Source: a virus. Taken from it: 21,583 bases of DNA. The notes beneath the pieces are model-generated. The model saw nothing but the letters and a program-made list of their open reading frames with translations, was not told the origin of the DNA and did no database searches. The DNA lies in the IMG/VR virus record IMGVR_UViG_3300006917_000175, positions 1-21,583 of that record; one strand, written 5' to 3'. The position numbers were made by a program, and so were the translations under genes. Of the stretch, positions 9,072 to 15,295 are shown in pieces (position 1 is the stretch's first letter; each line of letters begins with the position of its first letter).

Positions 9072-9122
9072 AGTGTCTTGCCTAGATAATCGGAATTGTC
9101 CGAAAAGAAAAGGAGAAGCAAA

Positions 9123-9668
9123 ATGGAAAAATCGATGAAAGGTATGTACCATTTAATTGGTTTCATACTAGTTGCGATGTTTACATTCCAGATCACCAAC
9201 CATAAGTTTCAATACTATAAAGAAAACTTTGGAGACTCTGATAATGTACCAGTTAAGGTCATAGAACAAAGACTTAACTGTTTGGCTATGAATGTTTACC
9301 GTGAAGCAGGGCATGAGCCTTTTGAGGGTAAAGTTGCAGTAGCACAGGTTACGATGAATCGGGTAGATCACCCTGATTTCCCAAAAGATGTTTGTGCAGT
9401 TGTATACCAAAAGAATGTCTTTATGGAAAAGGTTGTTTGCCAATTTAGTTGGTACTGCGATGCGTTGCATCGTAATAGACCTATTAACAACAAAGCATAC
9501 AAAGAGAGTTACGAGGTAGCCAAAAAAGTAATGCTTGAAGGATTTAGGCTTGACGGAGTTAAAAATGCATTGTATTATCATGCTGACTACGTGAATCCTA
9601 ATTGGAAGTATCAAAAAGTGGCAAAGATTGGAAATCATATTTTCTACAACGAAAGGACTGTAAAATGA
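9123..9668 (+). CDS. SleB-like cell wall hydrolase with N-terminal membrane anchor
   Basis: A 181-residue protein of the Hydrolase_2/SleB family. LNCLAMNVYREAGHEPFEGKVAVAQVTMNR contains the family signature, with the glutamate of YREA as probable catalytic acid. VCQFSWYCD and the distal ALYYHADYVNP segment complete the domain. Known members cleave peptidoglycan as lytic transglycosylases or amidases. An N-terminal hydrophobic helix (residues 10-26, LIGFILVAMFTFQI) could be a signal anchor or a releasable SAR-type anchor, fitting an endolysin. A longer frame begins at a TTG at 9096, but an AAGGAGA Shine-Dalgarno at 9110 points to the ATG at 9123. The gene overlaps the next one by ATGA, forming a likely lysis pair. 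Confidence 0.85.
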   Translation: MEKSMKGMYHLIGFILVAMFTFQITNHKFQYYKENFGDSDNVPVKVIEQRLNCLAMNVYREAGHEPFEGKVAVAQVTMNRVDHPDFPKDVCAVVYQKNVFMEKVVCQFSWYCDALHRNRPINNKAYKESYEVAKKVMLEGFRLDGVKNALYYHADYVNPNWKYQKVAKIGNHIFYNERTVK

Positions 9669-9979
9669 CCAGCACCGTTTTAAACTTTTTTAGTAATTTG
9701 ACCAAAGACTTTAAAGAGAAGATTACTAAACTTTCTAGTGATACAATTCATTGGATGGCAGTATTGTGTTTGCATGCGGCAACTGCACCCAATTTATTGG
9801 GAGTCATGTTTGGTCTCACTGATGTTATGCCACCAATTGATATTGTATTGATTGTTTGGGCAGGTCTTGGATTGTTGTTTATGAAGGCAATCATTATGAA
9901 AGATAGACTTAACCTCATTACAATCGGTGTAGGCTTTATGGCACAAGCAGTAGTGATGGCACTTATTTTCTTCAAGTAA
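9665..9979 (+). CDS. Small three-helix membrane protein, holin candidate
   Basis: A 104-residue protein starting at the ATG that overlaps the hydrolase stop (ATGA, 9665-9668). A charged N-terminal 25 residues is followed by three predicted membrane segments: about residues 29-49 (HWMAVLCLHAATAPNLLGVMF), 55-75 (IDIVLIVWAGLGLLFMKAII) and 82-102 (LITIGVGFMAQAVVMALIFF). Size, three helices and position directly after a peptidoglycan hydrolase fit a class I-type holin, but no holin family signature was recognised, so the role is inference. It directly abuts the next gene, sharing one base (taATGg). Confidence 0.6.
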   Translation: MTSTVLNFFSNLTKDFKEKITKLSSDTIHWMAVLCLHAATAPNLLGVMFGLTDVMPPIDIVLIVWAGLGLLFMKAIIMKDRLNLITIGVGFMAQAVVMALIFFK

Positions 9980-10482
9980 TGGAAGAAAAGAAAAAGAGTA
10001 ATCTTGCAAAGGGCAGGGAGAGTTTCGATGCAACAATTGGAAACTCCCTTGTCACCTTTATTAATCGCAATGTTACTCCTTATCCGACTGAAGCAGGCGG
10101 ACCTAAATTTGATTTAGTACCTGTTACTAAACAAAAAGATATTATGCTTAACGTGGCTAGGCTTCATGCTAGCCAAGAGTATAATAGAATAATGGAATTA
10201 GTTGAAGTATTGCAAAAGCAAGCACAACAAATTCAGCATAGATTAAAACTCACTGATATGGTACACAGTGCCAAGTATGGTTTTCAATTGTACCATAATC
10301 AATGTTATTGGCTTGCATTTGATCACAGACAGAATTGTACTGTACTTTCGCATTTAGGTCCTAATGATTGGTGTACTGGTGCACCAAAAGAATATGAGTA
10401 CATTACGAGGGTGAAGTGGTTAGGTGATTATACTTGGTTAGAAGTTAATGAAGATGGAACTGATGGTGAGCAAACATTATGA
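9979..10482 (+). CDS. DUF2452-like protein
   Basis: A 167-residue soluble protein that matches my memory of the DUF2452 family. A basic N-terminus and a strand-rich stretch with PYPTEAGGPKFDLVPV are followed by a long amphipathic helix (about residues 50-95, including LVEVLQKQAQQIQHRLKL). The C-terminal part has AKYGFQLYHNQCYWLAF and LSHLGPNDW. The family occurs in bacteria and phages and has no established function. The start codon shares a base with the stop of the membrane-protein gene, and the stop overlaps the next start by ATGA, so it belongs to the 9123-11039 operon. Confidence 0.6.
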   Translation: MEEKKKSNLAKGRESFDATIGNSLVTFINRNVTPYPTEAGGPKFDLVPVTKQKDIMLNVARLHASQEYNRIMELVEVLQKQAQQIQHRLKLTDMVHSAKYGFQLYHNQCYWLAFDHRQNCTVLSHLGPNDWCTGAPKEYEYITRVKWLGDYTWLEVNEDGTDGEQTL

Positions 10483-11039
10483 CTAAGATTAGTAGTAGTC
10501 CACAAAGAAATACTTTTCAAAAAGAAAAGTATATTGAGCGTTGCCAAAAAGAAGGTAAAGAACCTAGTGAAGATTATTTAGATATGTTCTTAGAAGAAGA
10601 TAAGCGCCGCATGGCTAAATTTGATGACCCTAAGTCACGTGTCAATAATTTAGAATACGATTTATTAACTACTGAATGGATATTAGAGAAAGTTCGCAAC
10701 GATGAAGCATATGCGCAAAATTTATACGCAAGTATGTGTAACACTGAATTCGTTAGAAATGATGTGTGGCCATTATTGAAGGGTGAGCGTTGGGGTTGCA
10801 GTTGGCGCTATGCAGGTGGTATCATTGCCGATATGAAACAAGAGGGAGACTACATAGATTGGTACTGTAGTGGTATTCGTGGCGCCGAAGCCGAACCGTT
10901 TAATCCCACATCAGAGCAAATAGAACGTATGAAAATCACTGAGCGATTTGTAGGTGAAGGACATGTGACGGACGAGATTCGCAGTGATCTATTGAAATTA
11001 GGTTGGGTTGTTATTGATGATGACGATCCAATAGTATAA
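10479..11039 (+). CDS. Conserved-looking phage protein of unknown function
   Basis: A 186-residue protein coupled by ATGA to the upstream gene. The N-terminal third is very charged and helical (KEKYIERCQKEGKEPSEDYL). The C-terminal half contains an aromatic, glycine-rich core, GCSWRYAGGIIADMKQ and GDYIDWYCSG, and it ends in a short acidic DDDD run. The GGI/DYIDWYCSG pattern looks conserved, as in phage proteins of unknown role, but I cannot assign a function. The late promoter of iscU overlaps its last codon. Confidence 0.65.
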   Translation: MTKISSSPQRNTFQKEKYIERCQKEGKEPSEDYLDMFLEEDKRRMAKFDDPKSRVNNLEYDLLTTEWILEKVRNDEAYAQNLYASMCNTEFVRNDVWPLLKGERWGCSWRYAGGIIADMKQEGDYIDWYCSGIRGAEAEPFNPTSEQIERMKITERFVGEGHVTDEIRSDLLKLGWVVIDDDDPIV

Positions 11040-11042
11040 ATA
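11035..11042 (+). promoter_or_regulatory. Late promoter of the iscU operon
   Basis: TATAAATA is a perfect match to the T4 late promoter consensus. It overlaps the stop codon of the upstream gene, and a start near 11048 would give an 18-base leader with a TAAGGA Shine-Dalgarno before the iscU ATG. Confidence 0.7.
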
Positions 11043-11065
11043 CAATTGTATTATAAGGAACTATC

Positions 11066-11446
11066 ATGGCATATAGCACACAGGTAATTGATCATTATGA
11101 AAATCCAAGAAATGTGGGTAGTTTTGATAAGTCCGATAGTGGTGTTGGCACTGGTATGGTTGGGGCACCTGCTTGCGGAGATGTAATGAAGTTACAAATT
11201 AAAGTAGATGAAAGTACAGGAGTAATTACAGATGCTAGATTTAAAACGTATGGGTGCGGGTCAGCGATTGCTTCGTCAAGTCTTGTCACAGAGTGGGTCA
11301 AGGGTAAAACATTGGACGAGGCAGCAACAATCAGAAACACAGCAATCGCAGAAGAACTTGCGTTGCCCCCAGTCAAAATCCACTGCTCAATCTTAGCAGA
11401 GGATGCTATAAAGGCAGCAATTGCTGATTACAAACAGAAGCATTAA
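11066..11446 (+). CDS. iscU: IscU, iron-sulfur cluster assembly scaffold
   Basis: A 126-residue protein nearly colinear with bacterial IscU. It keeps the three cluster-ligand cysteines C37 (GAPACGD), C64 (YGCGSA) and C107 (KIHCSILAEDA), the neighbouring aspartate D39 and the LPPVKIHCS segment that chaperone HscA recognises. From memory it is close to E. coli IscU over most of its length, which suggests fairly recent capture from a host. IscU assembles [2Fe-2S] clusters using sulfur from IscS and delivers them to target proteins. No iscS, hscA/B or fdx is present nearby, so it would have to work with host partners. It has its own perfect late promoter, and the next ORF starts directly after its stop. 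Confidence 0.96.
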   Translation: MAYSTQVIDHYENPRNVGSFDKSDSGVGTGMVGAPACGDVMKLQIKVDESTGVITDARFKTYGCGSAIASSSLVTEWVKGKTLDEAATIRNTAIAEELALPPVKIHCSILAEDAIKAAIADYKQKH

Positions 11447-11749
11447 ATGAGTAGCGAACAATACAAGGTAAAGAACTCTACCCGTAGACATAGGGATGAG
11501 TCCGCAGTTAAGCGCCAGGTTAAAATTGCAAAAGCATATAATCATACCAAATACTTAGATGAACCACATAGATTAGTAAAACATCATGCTATGGATTGCG
11601 GGACTCCTGGTTGTATATTATGTGGTAATCCTCGACATAATAAGCAACTAAAAACTAAAGATAAGTTGACCATGCAAGAAAGAAAGTTATTTCAAGATCC
11701 GGATCATAGACCAGATAAACATGGTAATGGTCTTGAGCCCGAAGAATAA
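11447..11749 (+). CDS. Small basic protein with zinc-knuckle-like motif
   Basis: A 100-residue hydrophilic protein. Residues around 45-65 read KHHAMDCGTPGCILCGNPRHN; the spacing CxxxxCxxC plus histidines makes a plausible zinc-binding knuckle. Both ends are strongly charged (basic N-terminal half, acidic tail GLEPEE). Proteins with a similar CGTPGC..CGNPRH core occur in T4-like phages, to my recollection, without known function. It starts on the base after the iscU stop and is probably co-transcribed with it. Nucleic-acid binding is a guess from charge and the knuckle. Confidence 0.65.
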   Translation: MSSEQYKVKNSTRRHRDESAVKRQVKIAKAYNHTKYLDEPHRLVKHHAMDCGTPGCILCGNPRHNKQLKTKDKLTMQERKLFQDPDHRPDKHGNGLEPEE

Positions 11750-11754
11750 CATGC

Positions 11755-12393
11755 ATGAAACCTAAAATAAGAATCTTCATTAACCACCCTCAATGTAGCG
11801 TACAATCAGGTGGCGGGCTTTATGAAGCATTATCCCCACACTTCAATGTGGGGTTTTTTACAACAGCGGATATAAACTACAAGACGTTTAAAAAAATTGA
11901 TGTTATCGCCTTTCCCGGCGGGTTAGGTGATAGTGATAGTTTTGATAAACTGTTAGCACCTACTAAAGAAGTCATTCAAAATTGCATTGAACATGGTAAA
12001 AAATATTTAGGTATTTGTATGGGTGCATATTGGACTGACAAACATTATTTTAATTTACTAAAAGATGCACGTACATTACAATACATTAAAAGACCTCACG
12101 CAGAAATACGCAGGTCTTTTAGTACAACTGTTCAAATAAATTGGTTAAGTAGAACAGAAGATATGTTTTTCTATGATGGTTGTGCAATCATAGGAGATGA
12201 AAACAAATTCACTACAATAGCACGTTATGCTAATAATGATCCAATGGCAATCATACAAAACAATATAGGTATAATTGGCTGTCACCCTGAAAGTATGCCT
12301 GGATGGTATAATAAAAAGTACCTAAAAGACTATTGGCATTATTATAAACATCACAAACTTTTAGTTGATTTTACTAAATTACTATTGTCATAA
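11755..12393 (+). CDS. Glutamine-amidotransferase-like (BPL_N / DJ-1-PfpI fold) protein
   Basis: A 212-residue protein with a class I amidotransferase-like fold. An early strand (KIRIFINH) is followed by a GGGLYEAL turn. IAFPGGLGDSDSF is the oxyanion-side loop. KKYLGICMGAYW is the nucleophile elbow with the cysteine in GxCMGA near residue 86. IGCHPESMPGW near residue 178 supplies the histidine-glutamate. This is closest to the BPL_N (biotin-protein-ligase N-terminal) group, whose own activity is not well defined. No ligase domain follows. The coding sequence holds two strong terminator-like hairpins (11834-11859 and 12088-12120). The Pho-box array of pstS overlaps its stop. No clear Shine-Dalgarno is visible before the ATG. 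Confidence 0.7.
   Translation: MKPKIRIFINHPQCSVQSGGGLYEALSPHFNVGFFTTADINYKTFKKIDVIAFPGGLGDSDSFDKLLAPTKEVIQNCIEHGKKYLGICMGAYWTDKHYFNLLKDARTLQYIKRPHAEIRRSFSTTVQINWLSRTEDMFFYDGCAIIGDENKFTTIARYANNDPMAIIQNNIGIIGCHPESMPGWYNKKYLKDYWHYYKHHKLLVDFTKLLLS
11834..11859 (+). terminator. Intrinsic-terminator-like hairpin inside a coding sequence
   Basis: CCCCACA (11834-11840), a six-base loop, TGTGGGG (11847-11853) and then six Ts. It has the textbook shape of an intrinsic terminator, about 80 bases into the amidotransferase-like gene. It may end the iscU transcript unless ribosomes translating the gene cover it. Confidence 0.6.
12088..12120 (+). terminator. Second terminator-like hairpin inside the same coding sequence
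   Basis: AAAAGACCT (12088-12096) and AGGTCTTTT (12112-12120) form a perfect 9-bp stem with a 15-base loop and A/T runs on both sides. It could act on either strand. Confidence 0.45.
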
Positions 12394-12429
12394 TTCCGTC
12401 ATATTTTTGTCACATTATTTTAGTAAATA
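12386..12429 (+). promoter_or_regulatory. Pho-box array plus -10/late box controlling pstS
   Basis: Three direct GTCA-centred repeats (TTGTCAT, CCGTCAT, TTGTCAC) start at 12385, 12396 and 12407, exactly 11 bases apart with AT-rich 4-base spacers. The last 20 bases (12396-12415) resemble the enterobacterial PhoB consensus (CTGTCATA..CTGTCA). AGTAAATA at 12422-12429 then serves as a -10-like or late box, at the distance expected for a PhoB-activated promoter. Confidence 0.75.
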
Positions 12430-12457
12430 TGTTTGTTCGGTTTTATAAGGAGATAAC

Positions 12458-13450
12458 ATGAACAAATTATTTGCTATATTATTAGCGGCTGTGTCATTCA
12501 CAGTACACGCACAGACAACAATCAATGGAGCCGGGGCAACATTCCCGGCTCCGCTTTATTCAAAATGGGCAGAAGCCTACAATAAAGAAACAGGTATAAG
12601 ATTAAATTATCAAAGTATCGGTAGTGGCGGCGGTATAAGACAGATAGAAGCCAAAACTGTTACATTTGGTGCAAGTGACATGCCACTCAAAGATGATAAA
12701 CTAGCAAGTTTGGGAGCGACACAGTTTCCTACTGCCATCGGAGGAGTGGTACCAATTATTAATATGAAAGATATAAAGCCCGGTGAACTAAAATTAACAG
12801 GTACAGTTATAGCAGATATCTATTTAGGTAAGATTAAAAAGTGGAATGATACTGCCATCACAAAATTAAATCCATCACTTAAGTTGCCTGATCAGGATAT
12901 CATGGTTGTTCGTAGAGCCGATGGTAGTGGCACTACATTCTTATGGACAAATTACTTAAGTAAAGTTAGTAATGAGTTCAAAGAAACTATCGGTGAAGGT
13001 ACTGCTGTCAACTGGAAAGTTGGCGCGGGAGGTAAAGGCAATGAAGGCGTTGCACAAATGGTTCGTCAATTGCCCGGCGCACTTGGTTATGTTGAATATG
13101 CGTATGTTAAACAGACTAAAATGAATTGGGTACAGATGCAGAATCGTGATGGTCAATGGGTAGCCCCTGATGATTTAACATTTAAGGCTGCAGCCGCAAA
13201 CGCCACGTGGGATAAAACATTCTTTCAAGTATTGACCGATCAGCCTGGTAAAACAAGTTGGCCAGTTACTGGTGCTACGTTTATTATCATGTATCTAAAG
13301 AACGATAAACCACAAGAAGCACAAGAAGCATTAAAGTTTTTTAGATGGGCATTTAAGAATGGCGACAAAATGGCAGAGGATTTAGATTATGTTCCTCTAC
13401 CAGATAATGTTGTTGCATTAGTTGAAAAAGAAATTAGTAAAATTAAATAA
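12458..13450 (+). CDS. pstS: PstS, periplasmic phosphate-binding protein
   Basis: A 330-residue phosphate ABC-transporter binding protein. It has an 18-residue signal peptide (MNKLFAILLAAVSFTVHA, then QT) and the first phosphate-binding loop GAGATFPAPLYSKW. YQSIGSGGGIRQI and FGASDMPL follow, then RADGSGTTFLWTNYLS, the conserved PstS loop. It ends around LDYVPLPDNVV. PstS captures phosphate in the periplasm and feeds the host PstCAB importer; no pstA/B/C is present here. Phage pstS genes are known from marine cyanophages. The TAAGGAGA Shine-Dalgarno fixes the start. A Pho-box array lies directly upstream, so expression likely responds to host PhoB under phosphate starvation. A 9-bp GC-rich hairpin (12527-12552) lies within the GAGATFPAP codons. 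Confidence 0.97.
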   Translation: MNKLFAILLAAVSFTVHAQTTINGAGATFPAPLYSKWAEAYNKETGIRLNYQSIGSGGGIRQIEAKTVTFGASDMPLKDDKLASLGATQFPTAIGGVVPIINMKDIKPGELKLTGTVIADIYLGKIKKWNDTAITKLNPSLKLPDQDIMVVRRADGSGTTFLWTNYLSKVSNEFKETIGEGTAVNWKVGAGGKGNEGVAQMVRQLPGALGYVEYAYVKQTKMNWVQMQNRDGQWVAPDDLTFKAAAANATWDKTFFQVLTDQPGKTSWPVTGATFIIMYLKNDKPQEAQEALKFFRWAFKNGDKMAEDLDYVPLPDNVVALVEKEISKIK

Positions 13451-13458
13451 TCTAAATA
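13451..13458 (+). promoter_or_regulatory. Late-type promoter box fused to start codon (leaderless)
   Basis: TCTAAATA (7 of 8 to TATAAATA) is followed by TTTCT and the ATG at 13464. The five-base gap places the expected +1 on the start codon; no Shine-Dalgarno is present. Confidence 0.65.
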
Positions 13459-13463
13459 TTTCT

Positions 13464-14015
13464 ATGGATGTGCAGAAACTATCTATAGACAACATAGATA
13501 TTATAAGAGTAACTGACCTATTAGATTCTAAAAAGTTTCTATCTATATCAAAGTATATAGAAAAACAGAATTTAGATTCTAATGGGTTCATGTTAGATTT
13601 AAGTGATAACTACTCAAATATCGATGTTGCATATCAAGTAATATTAAACTCAATCAAAGATGTTTTTAAATCTGCTTTGGGTATCCAACCAAAACCTACA
13701 GGGTTTTGTGTAAGTAAAAATCGCGGAGTAGACCATTGGCACATACATGTTAGAGATTTTAAAGACGATCCTACCCTAATAATACCTGAAAAGTTCTATG
13801 TTGCATTATATTACCCGCATATATTTTGGGACTCAAAATACGGTGGAAATCTACTTTTGGGAACTAGTAAAGAAAGTTCCATTAACTCTTTCCCCTGTAC
13901 ACCAAATAGTGTTATAATACATAATAATTTAATTGGACATGATTTGGATTTTCTTAATTTAGAAGATGCAACAACCAATAGAATTGTTATGTATAGTCAC
14001 TGGATTGATAAATAA
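13464..14015 (+). CDS. 2-oxoglutarate/Fe(II) oxygenase-like protein (tentative)
   Basis: A 183-residue protein. The centre and C-terminus look like a double-stranded beta-helix oxygenase. HWHIHVRDF could carry the HxD iron ligands. YVALYYPHIFWDSKYGGNLLLG is a typical strand pair. SVIIHNNLIGHDL supplies a later histidine, and NRIVMYSHW an arginine that could bind 2-oxoglutarate. The exact ligand assignment is uncertain and the substrate unknown. A longer frame opens at 13422 inside pstS, but the ATG at 13464 is preferred because TCTAAATA lies exactly five bases before it. No Shine-Dalgarno is present, which fits a leaderless mRNA. The ahpC promoter overlaps its last codons. Confidence 0.6.
   Translation: MDVQKLSIDNIDIIRVTDLLDSKKFLSISKYIEKQNLDSNGFMLDLSDNYSNIDVAYQVILNSIKDVFKSALGIQPKPTGFCVSKNRGVDHWHIHVRDFKDDPTLIIPEKFYVALYYPHIFWDSKYGGNLLLGTSKESSINSFPCTPNSVIIHNNLIGHDLDFLNLEDATTNRIVMYSHWIDK
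14007..14014 (+). promoter_or_regulatory. Late-type promoter of the ahpC operon
   Basis: GATAAATA overlaps the stop codon of the upstream gene. A start near 14020 gives a 22-base leader with AGAAGGAGA as Shine-Dalgarno before the ATG at 14042. Confidence 0.6.
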
Positions 14016-14041
14016 AAATCTAACACACAGAAGGAGAAACT

Positions 14042-14602
14042 ATGAAAACTGTTGGAGATAAACTTGCCCCGTTCACAATAACTGGTGTAAAGCCAGGTCA
14101 ACCCGAAGATGCATTCTTCCCAATCACTGAAAAGTCTTTTGAAGGAAAATGGAAAGTAATCGTTTACTATCCAAAAGACTTCACGTTTGTATGTCCTACA
14201 GAAATTGTAGCATATGACAAGTTGTTCAAAGATTTTGAGGATCGTGATGCCGTTCTATTGACAGGTAGCACAGATAACGAGTTCTGTAAAGTTGCTTGGC
14301 AAAAGCATCACCCAGACCTGCGTGGTATTCGTCATACTCAATTTGCTGATACAGCCCGTCACCAACCAGGTGAAGAACGTGGAAGTGTTAGTTTGATTGA
14401 GCAATTGGGTGTATTCTATGCACCAGCAGGTGCGGCACTACGTGCTACATTCATTGTTGATCCTGAGAATGTTATTCAGCATATTACAGTAAACAATTTG
14501 GATGTTGGTCGTAATCCTGACGAAACGTTACGTGTATTAGACGCATTGCAAACTGGCGAACTATGCCCATGCAGTCGCCCAATCGGTGGTGAGACACTAT
14601 AA
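14042..14602 (+). CDS. ahpC: AhpC-type peroxiredoxin
   Basis: A 186-residue AhpC/Prx1-family peroxiredoxin reducing peroxides. The peroxidatic cysteine is C51 in FTFVCPTEI. The C-terminal tail has two further cysteines, C175 and C177 (ELCPCSRP). This three-cysteine layout matches Mycobacterium AhpC (C61, C174, C176), the form reduced by AhpD rather than by AhpF. An ahpD-like gene is present 0.7 kb downstream, supporting that pairing. The GAALRATFIVDPENVIQH segment is the conserved C-terminal part of the fold. The start follows a strong AAGGAG. Its stop shares a base with the start of the small membrane peptide (TAATG), so the operon continues. Confidence 0.96.
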   Translation: MKTVGDKLAPFTITGVKPGQPEDAFFPITEKSFEGKWKVIVYYPKDFTFVCPTEIVAYDKLFKDFEDRDAVLLTGSTDNEFCKVAWQKHHPDLRGIRHTQFADTARHQPGEERGSVSLIEQLGVFYAPAGAALRATFIVDPENVIQHITVNNLDVGRNPDETLRVLDALQTGELCPCSRPIGGETL

Positions 14603-14724
14603 TGTTTGATTACGATACAATCTGGGATGTATACGAAATAAAATTTATAATATTTTTCATTTCAGTAGTATTAGCAGTTTGGGTCGGTAATTACTTATAC
14701 GACAAAACAAAGAAAAATGATTGA
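14602..14724 (+). CDS. 40-residue single-pass membrane peptide
   Basis: A small frame between ahpC and terC, starting in TAATG (translational coupling) and ending 8 bases into terC. The product has an acidic N-terminus (MFDYDTIWDVYEIK), one membrane helix (about residues 15-33, FIIFFISVVLAVWVGNYLY) and a basic lysine-rich end (DKTKKND). That charge pattern suggests an N-out or N-in single-pass protein; function unknown. It could assist the membrane protein TerC, which is inference from position only. Confidence 0.6.
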   Translation: MFDYDTIWDVYEIKFIIFFISVVLAVWVGNYLYDKTKKND

Positions 14725-15295
14725 ATTAATTTGGGCACTACTTGCCATAGTTTTAATTGATGTTGTACTCGGTGGTGAGAATGCATTAGTCATTGCTATG
14801 GCTAGTCGTAATCTACCTGATGACTTACGCAAGAAAGCCTTACTATGGGGTACATTCGGTGCAGTAGCAGTTAGATTCTTATGTGTGGCGGCATTAACAT
14901 ACTTGTTAATGATTCCTGGTCTAAGATTAATTGGTGGTCTTGCGTTGTTATACATTGCATATACACTAGTTAAGCCTAAGGCAGAAGAACATAATGTAAA
15001 CGCAGCCACCAGTTTTTGGGGAGCAATGGGTACGATTGTTTGGGCTGATGCAGTAATGGGTCTAGACAATGCACTTGCAATCGCAGGCGCCGCCGGCGGC
15101 AACTGGTGGTTGATTATCTTTGGTCTATTGTTAAGCGTACCTATCATATTGTTTGGTAGCACAGTAGTTGCTAAGATCATGGATCGTTGGCCAAAGACAA
15201 TTTGGGTTGGTGTAGGCGTATTAGTCATTGTAGCACTAAAAATGATCTACCATGAACCTATTTTACAGGAGTATATTAATGAATTGGGTAGATAA
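14717..15295 (+). CDS. TerC-family (YjbE-type) membrane metal transporter
   Basis: A 192-residue integral membrane protein of the TerC/Alx/YjbE family. The family hallmark of two acidic repeats is visible: IDVVLGGENALVIAMA near residue 14 and WADAVMGLDNALAIAGAA near residue 110. These are separated by membrane helices, an inverted-repeat LysE-like fold with a hydrophilic KPKAEEHNV loop in the middle. Bacterial relatives export manganese or other divalent metals and are often controlled by manganese riboswitches; no such riboswitch is seen here. Between ahpC and ahpD it likely adjusts metal levels during oxidative stress (inference). The GC-rich segment near 15090 encodes AIAGAAGGNWW. Confidence 0.88.
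   Translation: MIELIWALLAIVLIDVVLGGENALVIAMASRNLPDDLRKKALLWGTFGAVAVRFLCVAALTYLLMIPGLRLIGGLALLYIAYTLVKPKAEEHNVNAATSFWGAMGTIVWADAVMGLDNALAIAGAAGGNWWLIIFGLLLSVPIILFGSTVVAKIMDRWPKTIWVGVGVLVIVALKMIYHEPILQEYINELGR

Noticed and set aside
9096-9122. TTG start adding nine residues to the wall hydrolase
   Set aside because: The Shine-Dalgarno AAGGAGA lies inside this extension and points to the ATG at 9123.
9168-9638. 156-codon frame antisense to the wall hydrolase
   Set aside because: The plus strand has a clear SleB-family domain with a ribosome-binding site; the minus frame has none of these.
12527-12552. 9-bp GC-rich hairpin in pstS as a terminator
   Set aside because: It has no T run, and the sequence encodes the conserved GAGATFPAP phosphate-binding loop, so coding constraint explains it.
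14695-15228. 177-codon open frame antisense to terC
   Set aside because: It mirrors the periodic codons of a clear TerC membrane protein, has no ribosome-binding site or promoter and shows no recognisable motif.
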